Positions 54,001-60,170 of a stretch of DNA of 64,000 nucleotides are shown one piece after another. The notes below the pieces were generated by a model that was not told the origin of the DNA, did no database searches, and saw only the letters and a list, made by a program, of their open reading frames with translations. The first letter of the stretch is position 1; each line of letters begins with the position of its first letter. The stretch lies in contig BSQZ01000072.1 in NCBI GenBank assembly GCA_033239005.1, forward strand, positions 417,501-481,500, read 5' to 3'. The position numbers and the translations under genes were made by a program. This DNA comes from Lamellibrachia satsuma. Lineage: Eukaryota > Annelida > Polychaeta > Sabellida > Siboglinidae.

Positions 54001-56887
54001 ACCTGCTGACTTGGCTAAGTCTAAGGTATTCATGGCATGAGGGGAGAGTTGACCAGGCCGATCCTGGCTGCTTCCTTGCTCTTCCCAGTGTTTGGGGAAC
54101 ACAACCTCTGCCGACACTCACTGATGCGCCTCAATCGAATAAGAACAGTATATGGCAGGTTCAATAACAGCATGAACGAGATGGGGCTGGTTCATGCTGT
54201 GTACGAGTGCGGTGCCGAAAGGCAGACCACATCACCAGTGAGTGTCTGCTACACAAATGTAATGGGGACTTGGTCAGGCTGGATAGGCCAGCACGTGACT
54301 GCTTCAGGACCTACAATGTGACGTGATTGACCCCCTTGAATCATACGCACGAAGAAGAGCTAGATTCATTTTCCACGTGTAAACAAAATGGAAATGCTGA
54401 ATTTTTTTATTAATATTGAAATGAACAATGTTAGCGAATGGCAATAACTACATAAATTGTCTCTCACTGTAAACAAACTAACTATATGCTTTTCTAAACA
54501 ACCAGAAGAAAAGTTGCAACTTCCCTCCACTAAAAATAAACTAATCAACAAAAGAAAGTTATATTTCTCTTAAATGGCATATTTTATAATATGTGGGGAT
54601 CGCACCCCAAGGTATTTGGTCTCAAAGGATGAAGTGATCAATTATGGATTGAATTAATGCAACCATGCAGTGTTTACACCTTTATCTGCATGACCAGAAT
54701 GGGGTATGTACAGGGGTTTCACAACTTCTGCAGTTATTTGTTAGGAATCATTTCATTCATGGTAAACAAAATTAAGCCAGTGTTAATGATCCTTTGACCA
54801 CTGCCACTGAACCATGAAGTTGCCTCATTGAATGGGATTACTCGAAACATGAACATGTTGTGTGCACATATCGAGTACTTATGGAATCAGTTTAACAAGT
54901 TGGGCAGAGCGGTTCATATGCGTCTGCGTGCTCAGAGTACACCGGCCGATCTGAGGAGATTCCTGGTGGAAGAGTGGGACAGGTTGCCTCAAAACAGTGT
55001 ACAGCGCATGGTAAACAGTATGAGCTGTAGATGTGAGTCTTGTGTTGCTGCAGCTGGTGGGCCCACTCGTTATTGATGTAATATGTGCAATAAAATGGTT
55101 TCAAAGTCCATTCAGAGTGTTTTAACCCTAGTGTACAAGAAGTTGTGAAAGTGCCACTTTGGGGACCAGACCCCCTGTACATACCCAATTCTGGTCATAC
55201 AGATAATGTTGTAAATGCTGCATGGTTGCACTCATTTAATCCATCATTGATCACTGCATCCTTTGATACCAAATATCTTGGTGCGACCGTCACATATTAT
55301 AATATGCGCCATTTAAGAGAAATATAACTTTGTTAATTAGTTTAGATATCACAAATACTGAGAGTGTTTCAGCTCACTTTTCTTGGAATCAGTTTTAATG
55401 AACAAATTAACTGGATAAGTCACATCGACAAAATTTCAAATAGGTGTCCGAGGACGACTGATATTGTAAATATACTAACACGTTTATTAATAATGTATAA
55501 AGATCACATTGTACAACATGCTGATAATGTCACTCTTAAACTATGATGTAATGCCTTGGGGCGCATTCAAAACAAATTATCTTGAAATGAACAAAATCGG
55601 CTGTGCATCGCTTGCTTGAAGCGGTAAAAACGAAGTCTATTTTTACTACTGTTTGCATTACAATCAAATGCAAACAGTAGCAAAAATAGAGTTGCACAAT
55701 AAATCGTTCTAACACTCGTTTCTAAACAACCGCTATCGCTGTAAATGGTACGGTGAATGAATGGAAAGTCCCAGTCTTGTAGCACTTTCAGTGACGTCAC
55801 GTCGAAGCACTTTCAGTGACGTCACGTCGAAGCTTGCCGATAAGCGGAGGAAAATATGCATAATCGAGAACAGAGAATTATTCGGAAAGATTAATTAATT
55901 GAATTCTAATGAATTTTTCAGTGTTGTGGAAATGGAAATATACTACAAGATGTAATATAATATGATTTCAAGCAATCATTGTTTTTACTCCCTTTAATTG
56001 TAGTTACAAATGGTTGTCTTAGTAACTCATATATGTGCATAGGACCAAAACCATGACTTGTGGTTTCCTTTAGAGATGATCACTACAGTTACCCATAGCA
56101 CAGGACTGAAACAAAGAGCCACAATAATCTCCCAGATACGGCCAACCTCAGATACATTTGTGAGTCTCACTCAACATGCCACAGTGATTCGAAAAGTGTA
56201 ACAATAATTGTTTTATAACGTTATAGTATAATTGTTGATATTATTAAGTATTTGCGCTGACATACCTTCCACAGTCAGCAGTTGCTGATCGTGTTTCTGC
56301 ACCATTTGATCAAGAGCATTGTTCCTGTCCGCTTCCTTTAACAGCTCTTGCTGCAGTCTGCCACACTCCGCCGTGTTCATTGGGTCATTGGCAGCTTGCA
56401 GCAGATCGGTGCTTGGCCACCCCAACTGCTGATAGATTGCTGTTAGATCTGCCACTCTTGCGTTGAAAGCTTGTTGGTCAACCTCAGCATTTGGAGAGTG
56501 TGCTAGCTGGTTCCTGTAATCCCTCAGTTGGTCGATTAGTTCGCTTGTGTTCAACGGTGGCACTCTCGCATTCTTCTTCCTCATCAGTGGCAGCAGTGGT
56601 AGTGCTCGGGAGTACAATATGCAGTAGAACAGTGTTGTGCTGTCAAATGTTGCGCTGTCTCCATTTTTAATGGCACTGTTTATCTCGGCATCTCTACTCT
56701 TGTTCTTGGGGATCACATTATTTAAAAAAAACCTTCCAGACACTGAATCGTCTCCATATGGCATTCCATATGTCTTGGCAAATTCAGTTTTGAACAGGTT
56801 CCGTAGATTATTAGGAACAATCCCTAAAACAACCCTCACAAGTCGGAGGTAATTCTCTTGCCCGGTCGTCAACAGACCAGCAGCCAT
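34255..56887 (-). CDS. HEPN-LRR protein gene, seven or eight exons (DZIP3-like HEPN plus leucine-rich repeats)
   Basis: Exons from 5' to 3': 56887-56266, 49500-49417, 43147-42973, 42382-42299, 39408-39325, 35190-35107, 34900-34826, 34336-34255. Junctions are GT-AG with matching phases (1,1,2,2,2,2,2), giving 429 residues; reading through exon 7 instead gives a stop at 34825 and 402 residues. Domains: HEPN of the DZIP3-like type (1-207, with the catalytic-type motif RNQLAH at 125-130), a coiled-coil segment (208-235), an LRR cap (236-293), and about five LRRs (294-429). There is no NACHT or NB-ARC ATPase. HEPN domains often act as RNases or RNA-binding modules, and HEPN or NACHT fusions to LRRs are typical of invertebrate innate immunity. 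A cytoplasmic immune or stress sensor is the likely role; this is inference. Nearly all surrounding transposons lie in its introns. Confidence 0.85.
34380..34800. repeat. (GT)n-rich microsatellite in intron 7
   Basis: About 420 bp of GT repeats with GTGC/GTAA interruptions and a pure run near 34660-34718. It lies between exons 7 and 8 of the HEPN-LRR gene. Open frames of Thr-His or Cys-Val are by-products. Confidence 0.95.
34826..34900 (-). CDS. HEPN-LRR gene, exon 7 (LRR)
   Basis: Acceptor 'tttgttgtag', 75 nt entering in phase 2. Reads NLGGNHISRGVVKQLKEIRG, a canonical LRR (L-x-x-N-x-I), nine nucleotides shorter than the other repeat exons. It ends either at GTGAGT (34825-34820) in phase 2 or, unspliced, at the overlapping TAG (34827-34825): the donor sits inside the stop codon. 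Confidence 0.8.
35107..35190 (-). CDS. HEPN-LRR gene, exon 6 (LRR, 84 nt)
   Basis: Acceptor 'gtctctgtag', donor GTAAGT, 84 nt, phase 2 to 2. Reads LMYCHIDDVTAVDIVTGAAT then SPRLENL: one 28-residue LRR. Confidence 0.85.
35254..35405. repeat. Inverted repeat, left arm (intron 5)
   Basis: About 150 bp matching the reverse complement of 39108-39258 at high identity, e.g. 'gcatcattccacatcacatc' and 'gtcttttagggcaa'. The arm starts about 65 bp from exon 6. With the right arm about 65 bp from exon 5, the pair brackets intron 5. Confidence 0.85.
35707..35990 (+). mobile_element. Merlin/IS1595-like transposase fragment
   Basis: The plus frame from ATG 35707 reads QQWALPGAHIISDGWVAYKN, then a histidine and HDQNFVDPVHP. 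The order P-G-x-x-I-x-S-D-x-W-x-A-Y and then N-F-V-D-P is characteristic of the ISXO2/IS1595 family (Merlin in eukaryotes), where the D of SD is catalytic. The N-terminal half and the last catalytic residue are missing. Its 3' end has become a minisatellite. The flanking inverted repeats may be the element's ends, which I cannot prove. Confidence 0.7.
35918..36267. repeat. Minisatellite (47-50 bp, 7 units) derived from transposase coding sequence
   Basis: Seven units beginning 'catgacgtcgtcatccacga' followed by 'ccagaacttcgtcgaccccg' and 'tacatcctaa'. The first unit is the transposase codons for HDVVIHDQNFVDPVHPN; later units carry 3-bp deletions and substitutions. Each unit contains a TGACGTC-type CRE-like site. 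Confidence 0.9.
36665..37090. repeat. Direct repeat in intron 5, copy 1
   Basis: Matches 38805-39107: 'agaccacagttgaac', 'gaagctattggctgtgaaat', 'tttaacaggcgga' and 'gaatacatgg'. No protein. Probably part of the same non-autonomous element complex as the inverted arms. Confidence 0.8.
37758..38057 (+). mobile_element. tRNA-derived SINE with 9-bp target-site duplication
   Basis: The 5' 73 bp are tRNA-like: 'gtggcctagtggttaaagtg' is an A box and 'gagttcaagaccc' a B box, with pairing acceptor ends (GCCGTG...CACGG). A conserved-type body follows and the tail is repeated TTTACC. CTAGCTAAC occurs on both sides (37745-37753 and 38056-38064), a target-site duplication. The body segment 'ctactcagctgcaaatgagt' resembles central domains shared between SINE families; I do not assign a family. 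Confidence 0.8.
38805..39107. repeat. Direct repeat in intron 5, copy 2
   Basis: Partner of 36665-37090, with deletions. It lies directly inside the right arm of the inverted repeat. Confidence 0.8.
39108..39258. repeat. Inverted repeat, right arm (intron 5)
   Basis: Reverse complement of 35254-35405. Ends about 65 bp before exon 5 of the HEPN-LRR gene. Confidence 0.85.
39325..39408 (-). CDS. HEPN-LRR gene, exon 5 (LRR, 84 nt)
   Basis: Acceptor 'ttactttacag', donor GTAAGA, 84 nt, phase 2 to 2. Reads LNWNFIDAAAGRPLGQNLSS then LTQLEEL: one 28-residue LRR. Confidence 0.85.
39660..39770. repeat. Degenerate 15-bp repeat
   Basis: About seven units of 'ctatgctacgccag' type with variants ('ctgtgctacatcag'). 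Confidence 0.8.
39930..41168 (-). mobile_element. CR1-clade LINE RT (second family), interrupted by a 12-bp repeat
   Basis: The minus strand reads YLDFMKVFDTVPQKRLVAEL (motif A region), SGIPQGSVLGQILF, VYMFADDTNVFKTI (catalytic FADD at about 40935), then a stop, thumb-like sequence, YKDAIENVQRRATKQLPGMK, and an end reading SLRVSKIWNDLPEAFV. Between residues corresponding to 40313 and 40128 an in-frame GARE repeat has been added. The upstream part is cut off at 41168, where the tail of another CR1-like LINE begins. Inactive. Confidence 0.85.
40128..40313. repeat. 12-bp minisatellite inside LINE coding sequence
   Basis: About 15 units of 'cttgctccttcc' with a 'ctagctccttcc' variant. 12 bp keeps the LINE frame and adds repeats of E-G-A-R (or E-L-G-K in another frame). 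Confidence 0.9.
41169..41925 (-). mobile_element. CR1-like LINE 3' part (family copy 5)
   Basis: From the 'tttaacaag' tail and 'gccatccaagc' UTR into a frameshifted RT C-terminus (IQRRATKMIPELRDLSYEER region at about 41600). It abuts the second-family LINE at 41168, so it inserted into it or replaced its 5' part. Confidence 0.85.
41930..42245 (+). mobile_element. Jockey-like RT fragment, plus strand
   Basis: Reads KTILFVDDTTVHMSG (catalytic motif with FVDD for FADD), then ISKTNYMLFS-like sequence after frameshifts, then KFLGLYIDERLDWEEHLVHR. It ends about 55 bp from exon 4. A shorter related piece is at 42866-42905. Confidence 0.7.
42299..42382 (-). CDS. HEPN-LRR gene, exon 4 (LRR, 84 nt)
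   Basis: Acceptor 'ttactttcag', donor GTAAGT, 84 nt, phase 2 to 2. With the two bases of exon 3 it reads NLSWCRLDKDLVEQLNNGLA then ENKSIQSL: a textbook 28-residue LRR. It is the most convincing repeat of the gene. Confidence 0.9.
42575..42650. repeat. (AT)n microsatellite
   Basis: AT/GTAT repeats with a TA-rich core, in intron 3. Confidence 0.9.
42700..42870. repeat. 23-bp minisatellite, about 7 units
   Basis: Unit 'gaactagtccagtggtgcag' plus 'tat', with 'gtacag' and 'ggttcag' variants, in intron 3. Confidence 0.9.
42973..43147 (-). CDS. HEPN-LRR gene, exon 3 (LRR cap)
   Basis: Acceptor 'atctttcag', donor GTAAGT, 175 nt, phase 1 to 2. Reads AYVPINESLIELTAIFEMQD and ends ALSWVLRQAKCPITDL. 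The A-L-x-x-V-L-R-Q-x-x-C-P-I-x-x-L end is the usual lead-in to ribonuclease-inhibitor-like LRRs of NLR proteins. Confidence 0.85.
43475..44990 (-). mobile_element. CR1-like LINE, longest copy of the family (copy 6)
   Basis: About 1.5 kb from the 'tttaac' tail upstream. Minus-strand pieces in order: KEGVVPFEWKEANIIPLFKK, NYRPVSLTSVICKLLERLIK, SGVPQ near 44440, LKFADETKVSRRV (catalytic FADD degraded to FADE), then a 179-codon frame (44241-43702) with KVKDLGITISADMKVSEHCG, HLEYCIQAWRPYRKKYIDTL and LRGDQIEIFKILNWYENIDR. 5' truncated, with at least three frame breaks. Confidence 0.9.
45249..45347. repeat. Imperfect inverted repeat (hairpin)
   Basis: Arms of about 38 bp ('aattggaaaaggtaccttga' against 'tcaaagtaccttttctaatt') around a 22-bp centre. 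Size and structure suggest a small foldback element. Confidence 0.7.
45505..46625. repeat. 53-bp minisatellite, about 21 units
   Basis: Unit 'ctctactgctgcgctgacac' plus 'tgcattatgcgttgctctca' plus 'cgcgcactacccc', 52-53 bp. Variation is mainly in the C-run length and in edge units (GACAATG near the right end). In intron 2. Confidence 0.95.
46626..47484. other. Intron 2 sequence, no recognised element
   Basis: One 75-codon plus frame (46777-47004) has no domain and no supporting signal. Confidence 0.35.
47486..47570 (+). mobile_element. CR1-like LINE tail (family copy 7), plus strand
   Basis: Only the 3' terminus: 'ttggactctcgataagccaa', 'cacttgccatctg' and 'ttgttcaatcttgttc'. It has the same 3' UTR end as the antisense copies. 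Confidence 0.8.
47600..47745. repeat. Tandem duplication of about 85 bp
   Basis: 'accatgaacatcatgttgag' plus 'atgaaacatga' occurs at 47622 and 47717 with 'gtttcactta/gtctcactta' before it. Confidence 0.75.
47944..48071. repeat. Hairpin with (AT)n loop
   Basis: Arms 'gactacatgtcaattaactt' and 'aagttaattgacatgcagtc' pair over about 30 bp, enclosing TA/TACA repeats. Further palindromic 'atcgattatataatcga' sequence follows at 48087. This resembles a short foldback DNA element. Confidence 0.75.
48072..49169. other. Intron 2 sequence, no recognised gene
   Basis: Nothing supported beyond small palindromes at 48087-48140. Confidence 0.35.
49184..49345. repeat. Tandem repeat of about 100 bp, two copies
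   Basis: 'aaattgttatataa' and 'tgtcaaacactcccttgggg' occur at about 49187-49238 and 49287-49338. Confidence 0.85.
49417..49500 (-). CDS. HEPN-LRR gene, exon 2 (coiled coil, 84 nt)
   Basis: Acceptor 'ctgtcttcag', donor GTAATG, 84 nt, phase 1 to 1. Reads AVGALEERVANLEAAKGPTR then TANIRAR. The A-L-E-E-R-V-A-N-L-E-A-A heptads suggest a short coiled coil for oligomerisation. The split glycine codon joins exactly to exon 1. Confidence 0.85.
49786..49966 (-). mobile_element. CR1-like LINE tail (family copy 8)
   Basis: 3' end fragment with 'aacaagattt', 'agccattggcttattgagag' and 'tgttccattcattta', truncated at about 49966. Confidence 0.8.
50110..50383 (+). mobile_element. LINE RT, 5' part (split by insertion)
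   Basis: Reads LKSGKSCDNDGLSAEHVKLA then HGQLPDDFMKTIIIPLIKK, the start of an RT domain. The frame resumes after the inserted element at 52497 with IKNKSGDPIDVNDY. Confidence 0.8.
50384..52496 (+). mobile_element. RTE-like LINE inserted into another LINE
   Basis: 5'-truncated element on the plus strand. Endonuclease pieces: SRYKWDIVGLAETRWTDEG (50410), IIIGDWNAKIGEDAYEDWAG (50585) and VGSDHDLVM (50770). RT pieces: KNYRSLISHPSKIMLRIILN (51505), SDEQAGFRPKRSTTEQVFNT (51595) and FIDFKKAFDRVWHKGLW (51705). End: RRKLQWFGHTMRQ (52075). The central palm with the catalytic motif is deleted. The 3' end is a short repeat of GAGT units interrupted by 'taaaaaaacacccct' blocks. GATCAAAAA occurs directly left (50374-50382) and right (52497-52505), a 9-bp target-site duplication. 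Confidence 0.9.
52313..52496. repeat. (GAGT)n tail repeats
   Basis: Three blocks of GAGT repeats after 'caagggatga', each separated by a copy of the element's last ~60 bp. The 3' tail of the RTE-like element appears triplicated. Confidence 0.9.
52497..53045 (+). mobile_element. LINE RT, 3' part (after insertion)
   Basis: Continues the frame of 50110-50383: IKNKSGDPIDVNDY, then ILDASKAFDRVNHWTLFEKL (motif A), CNVSNGVRQGWILSSYLFTL and a position where Y-A-D-D is expected but F-Y-V-G-G stands. The catalytic aspartates are lost. Frame breaks lie at about 52560 and 52740. Confidence 0.85.
53261..53437. repeat. 59-bp minisatellite, three units
   Basis: Units start at 53261, 53320 and 53379 with 'aatcaataga' and 'gtgtattaatcttaataaa'. 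Confidence 0.9.
53438..53960. other. Intron 1 sequence, no recognised element
   Basis: A TA/CTATA-rich stretch at 53700-53760; no gene. Confidence 0.35.
53980..54370 (+). mobile_element. LINE C-terminal fragment
   Basis: The plus frame reads LNRIRTVYGRFNNSMNEMGL then YECGAERQTTS, resembling the R-x-R-T-G-x-G-R-x...C-x-C-G-A-x-x-Q-T segment at the C-terminus of several LINE proteins. No RT core precedes it. Confidence 0.6.
54415..54536 (+). mobile_element. RT fragment left of the Tc1-like element
   Basis: The plus strand reads LHKLSLTVNKLTICFS (compare the N-K-L-S-L-N-x-x-K-T segment that follows FADD in Jockey-like RTs), interrupted at 54536. The sequel lies at 55345. Confidence 0.6.
54537..55344 (+). 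mobile_element. Tc1-like DNA transposon, internally deleted
   Basis: About 800 bp bounded by TA at both ends (54537-54538, 55343-55344), the Tc1/mariner target. Terminal inverted repeats of about 190 bp pair 54539-54740 with 55150-55342, starting AACTAAT(C/T)AACAAA and including 'gttatatttctcttaaatgg'. Inside, only the transposase C-terminus is left (54828-55076): FLVEEWDRLPQNSVQRMVNS, then GGPTRY and a stop. The DNA-binding and most catalytic parts are missing, so it could move only with help. Confidence 0.9.
55345..55570 (+). mobile_element. RT fragment right of the Tc1-like element
   Basis: Reads VQLTFLGISFNEQINWISHI then DKISN, the continuation expected after the left fragment in a Jockey-like RT. 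The Tc1-like element therefore inserted into this LINE copy. Confidence 0.7.
55782..55831. promoter_or_regulatory. Duplicated palindromic CRE-like site (TGACGTCA)
   Basis: A 25-bp unit (GCACTTTCAGTGACGTCACG plus TCGAA) is perfectly repeated twice in tandem, each containing TGACGTCA, the binding site of CREB/ATF factors. It lies in intron 1 of the HEPN-LRR gene, about 480 bp downstream of exon 1. Regulatory function is possible but unproven. Confidence 0.4.
56266..56887 (-). CDS. HEPN-LRR gene, exon 1 (HEPN domain)
   Basis: 622 nt from ATG 56887 (context ACAATGG) to the GTATGT donor, phase 1. It encodes a 207-residue helical domain: MAAGLLTTGQENYLRLVRVV at the start, a central T-L-F-Y-C-I-L-Y segment, and DQLRDYRNQLAHSPNAEVD, whose R-x4-H (125-130) is the HEPN signature. 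Length and motif arrangement resemble the DZIP3-like HEPN family. A splice acceptor ('cactttgtag') lies 10 nt before the ATG, so a 5' untranslated exon probably exists further upstream (above 56900). Confidence 0.9.
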
Positions 56888-57044
56888 TGTGACAATCTAC
56901 AAAGTGACAACAAAGTGACAACTTGGTGATATGTGCATATGATGAGAGCAGTTTGTTTATAGCTGGGCAATTCCACCAAACGGTCAACATTACCATACTT
57001 TTGTTCAAATTTGGTTTATCTATATAACTGGGGAACCATTTTGA

Positions 57045-57186
57045 GAATACACATTTATACTAAACGGAAATGTGATGGATGTATCACAACATGCATTGTA
57101 TGAGTTACAAAACAATACACATTTATAATAAAGGTAAATGTGATGGATGTATCACAACATGCATTGTATAAGATACAAAACAATAA
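57045..57186. repeat. 67-bp tandem duplication
   Basis: 'atacacatttata' and 'gtgatggatgtatcacaaca' occur twice (57045 and 57112). Confidence 0.85.
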
Positions 57187-57394
57187 AGACAGCAAAGACA
57201 TCTGTATAGAATATGCAACTATTCAGCTAAATTAAACTCTGTTATAGAGACATAGTAATCTGCCATATTCCATTCATCTATGTTCACCATGATTTTAGAA
57301 ATCCTGGTTTCAATTTGGGCCGTAACATAAAATTAGCAATTTAACAGTTTCAGATTAAAGAAATCATGTGTGTGATAGCAAAATTGAGTATAGT

Positions 57395-58465
57395 GATGTA
57401 GATGAATTAGAAGTAATAATTAATAACGTACCAACAAGTGTACAATGACTTAGATGAATTAAAGGTAACAATAACGAGATGTACCAACAAGTGTACAATG
57501 ATGTAGATCAATTAAAAGTAACAATAACGAGATGTACCAACAAGTGTACAATGATGTAGATCAATTAAAAGTAACAATAACGAGATGTACCAACAAGTGT
57601 ACAATGATGTAGATCAATTAAAAGTAACAATAATGAGATGTACCAACAAGTGTACAATGATGTAGATCAATTAAAAGTAACAATAATGAGATGTACCAAC
57701 AAGTGTACAATGATGTAGATCAATTAAAAGTAACAATAGAAAGATGTACCAACAAGTGTACAATGATGTAAATCAATTAAAAGTAACAACAAGATGTACC
57801 AACAAGTGTACAATGATGTAGATCAATTAAAAGTAACAACAAAATGTACCAACAAGTGTACAATGCTGTTGATCAATTAAAAGTACCAATAACGAGATGC
57901 ACCAACAAGTGTACAATGATGTAAATCAATTAAAAGTAACAACAACGAGATGTACCAACAAGTGTACAATGATGTAGATCAATTAAAAGTAACAACAACG
58001 AGATGTACCAACAAGTGTACAATGATGTAGATCAATTAAAAGTAACAATAACGAGATGTACCAACAAGTGTACAATGATGTAGATCAATTAAAAGTAACA
58101 ACAAGATGTACCAACAAGTGTACAATGATGTAGATCAATTAAAAGTAACAACAAGATGTACCAACAAGTGTACAATGATGTAGATCAATTAAAAGTAACA
58201 ACAAGATGTACCAACAAGTGTACAATGATGTAGATCAACTAAAAGTAACAACGAGATGTACCAACAAGTGTACAATGATGTAGATCAATTAAAAGTAACA
58301 ACAAGATGTACCAACAAGTGTACAATGATGTAGATCAATTAAAAGTAACAACAAGATGTACCAACAAGTGTACAATGATGTAGATCAATTAAAAGTAACA
58401 ACAAGATGTACCAACAAGTGTACAATGATGTAGATCAATTAAAAGTAATACTAATGAGATGTACC
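57395..58465. repeat. 50-53-bp minisatellite, about 20 units
   Basis: Unit 'gatgtaccaacaagtgtaca' plus 'atgatgtagatcaattaaaa' plus 'gtaacaacaa' (50 bp) or the longer end 'gtaacaataacga' (53 bp). Long units prevail on the left, short units on the right. Confidence 0.95.
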
Positions 58466-58626
58466 AACTGGTTTTTTTGTTCAACAAAACATTCTCTATA
58501 GACAGGTTTCATTGAATCTTCAACAAGAGATCTCAAGTATGGTGCTCTGTATACAATATCATGGTAAACAAATAATGGATTAAAAATTTCATCAAGACAC
58601 TGCTTGCTTAAATCACAGAAGCTATA

Positions 58627-58805
58627 GCTGAACACTGACAAACCCGTCAAGAGAAAGGTGTACCTGGCTGCAGATAATCTGAACACTGACAAACCCGTCA
58701 AGAGAAAAGTGTACCTGGCTGCCAATAATCTGAACACTGACAAACCCGTCAAGAGAAAGGTGTACCTGGCTGCAGATACTCTGAACACTGACAAACCCGT
58801 CAGAT
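58627..58805. repeat. 51-bp minisatellite, 3.5 units
   Basis: Units from 58630, 58681 and 58732 with 'gaacactgacaaacccgtca' and 'gtgtacctggctgc'. The minus frame is open across them (17 residues per unit). Confidence 0.9.
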
Positions 58806-58950
58806 GATCTGTGGCAGATCAAGACCCACTCAGCATACAACAAGATCAACTACATTATACCTTGTCTTGTAAATATTTGCATTGACAACACACATCTGCT
58901 CTATACATGTTTGTAGTACACAAGACACCTAGCTGGGTCTAGGACAGTTA

Positions 58951-59105
58951 AGTTTGTGTACATACCGGTTGTTCAACAAAGATCAAGTAATGCTAAGACC
59001 CTATTTGTGTACATACCGGTTGTTCAACAAAGATCAAGTAATGCCAAGACACTATTTGTGTACACACCGGTTGTTCAACAAAGATCAAATAAAGCTAACA
59101 CACTA
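58951..59105. repeat. 51-bp minisatellite, three units, unrelated sequence
   Basis: Units from 58953, 59004 and 59055 with 'tttgtgtacataccggttgt' and 'tcaacaaagatcaa'. Sequence differs from the two neighbouring minisatellites but unit length is the same. Confidence 0.9.
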
Positions 59106-60165
59106 TATTTTTCAAAGGCCTTTGATTCAGGCGTGGGTCCAATTACACAAAATTATATAAATTACAATTACATTTAATTTTTACATTATGCAGAACGAAA
59201 TATATTCAGCATTTGTTAATTATGTATTATTGTACGTTTCGCTGAATTTCAATATTTTGTACACAACTGATAAACAAATATAACGGTAATTAATGTTTGT
59301 ACATTTTGTTGAATTGTGACTTTGAATTATACTAAATAAATAGATAGCCGTTTAAAACATATTTTTATTATATAAAAATACAGTACAGTATCCAGATATT
59401 GTCCTACAGGACATATTCCTTACAGACAAAATCACACAATATGAAAAGTGAACAAAATCCCACACCTCTATACAATATTTATTTGTAATTCTTCTCTAAG
59501 CATCCTTTCTAGTTTTGCAGATATCAGTGTGCATTTCTTACATTTTTCTTCGGAAAATACTAATAATAGAGTATGATGTGTTTACTTTGAGGTTGCTTCC
59601 TGCTCTAAGCAAACATTCTTAATTGGTCTGCCCTTTGCTTCGTGTGAGTTGGGAATAGGGAGAGAGGCCATATAAACTGTCCTTGCCACCTAACCTGTAT
59701 CCAGTCCACCACAACACAAGGGGTTTAATTGGCTTGCTAACTCTGCAATGTTTCACTGAGCTGATATTTGTTGAAGCAATATCAGGCTACAGGTCTTTCA
59801 ATGTTGTTTGAATACCAGCTTAGCCATTGTCTGTCAATGTCTGTGCATTGTTTATTGCTTCCTGACTGTTAGTGTTACCAACTTATTGAAAAGGCTAATC
59901 TCTAAGGCTACCCACCACTAGCACCATGGACCACCCAGACAGTGAATACTGTAACTTAAATATAAATATATAAGCGGTGTTGTTATTATTAGTCTTGATT
60001 TTCAACTCATGTGAGACTTTAAATAAAAATTTTATCAACAGTTTGTTTAGGTAGTTTGTAATATGAAACACTGTAATTGATTGTAATTGAAATAAAATTC
60101 TCAAAATAAAACAATTACAGTAAAACCATAATCAATTACAAATAAACAATGTTGCTGTGATCAAT
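59106..60165. other. No recognised gene
   Basis: AT-rich sequence between minisatellites and a LINE; nothing supported. Confidence 0.35.
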
Positions 60166-60170
60166 TACAA

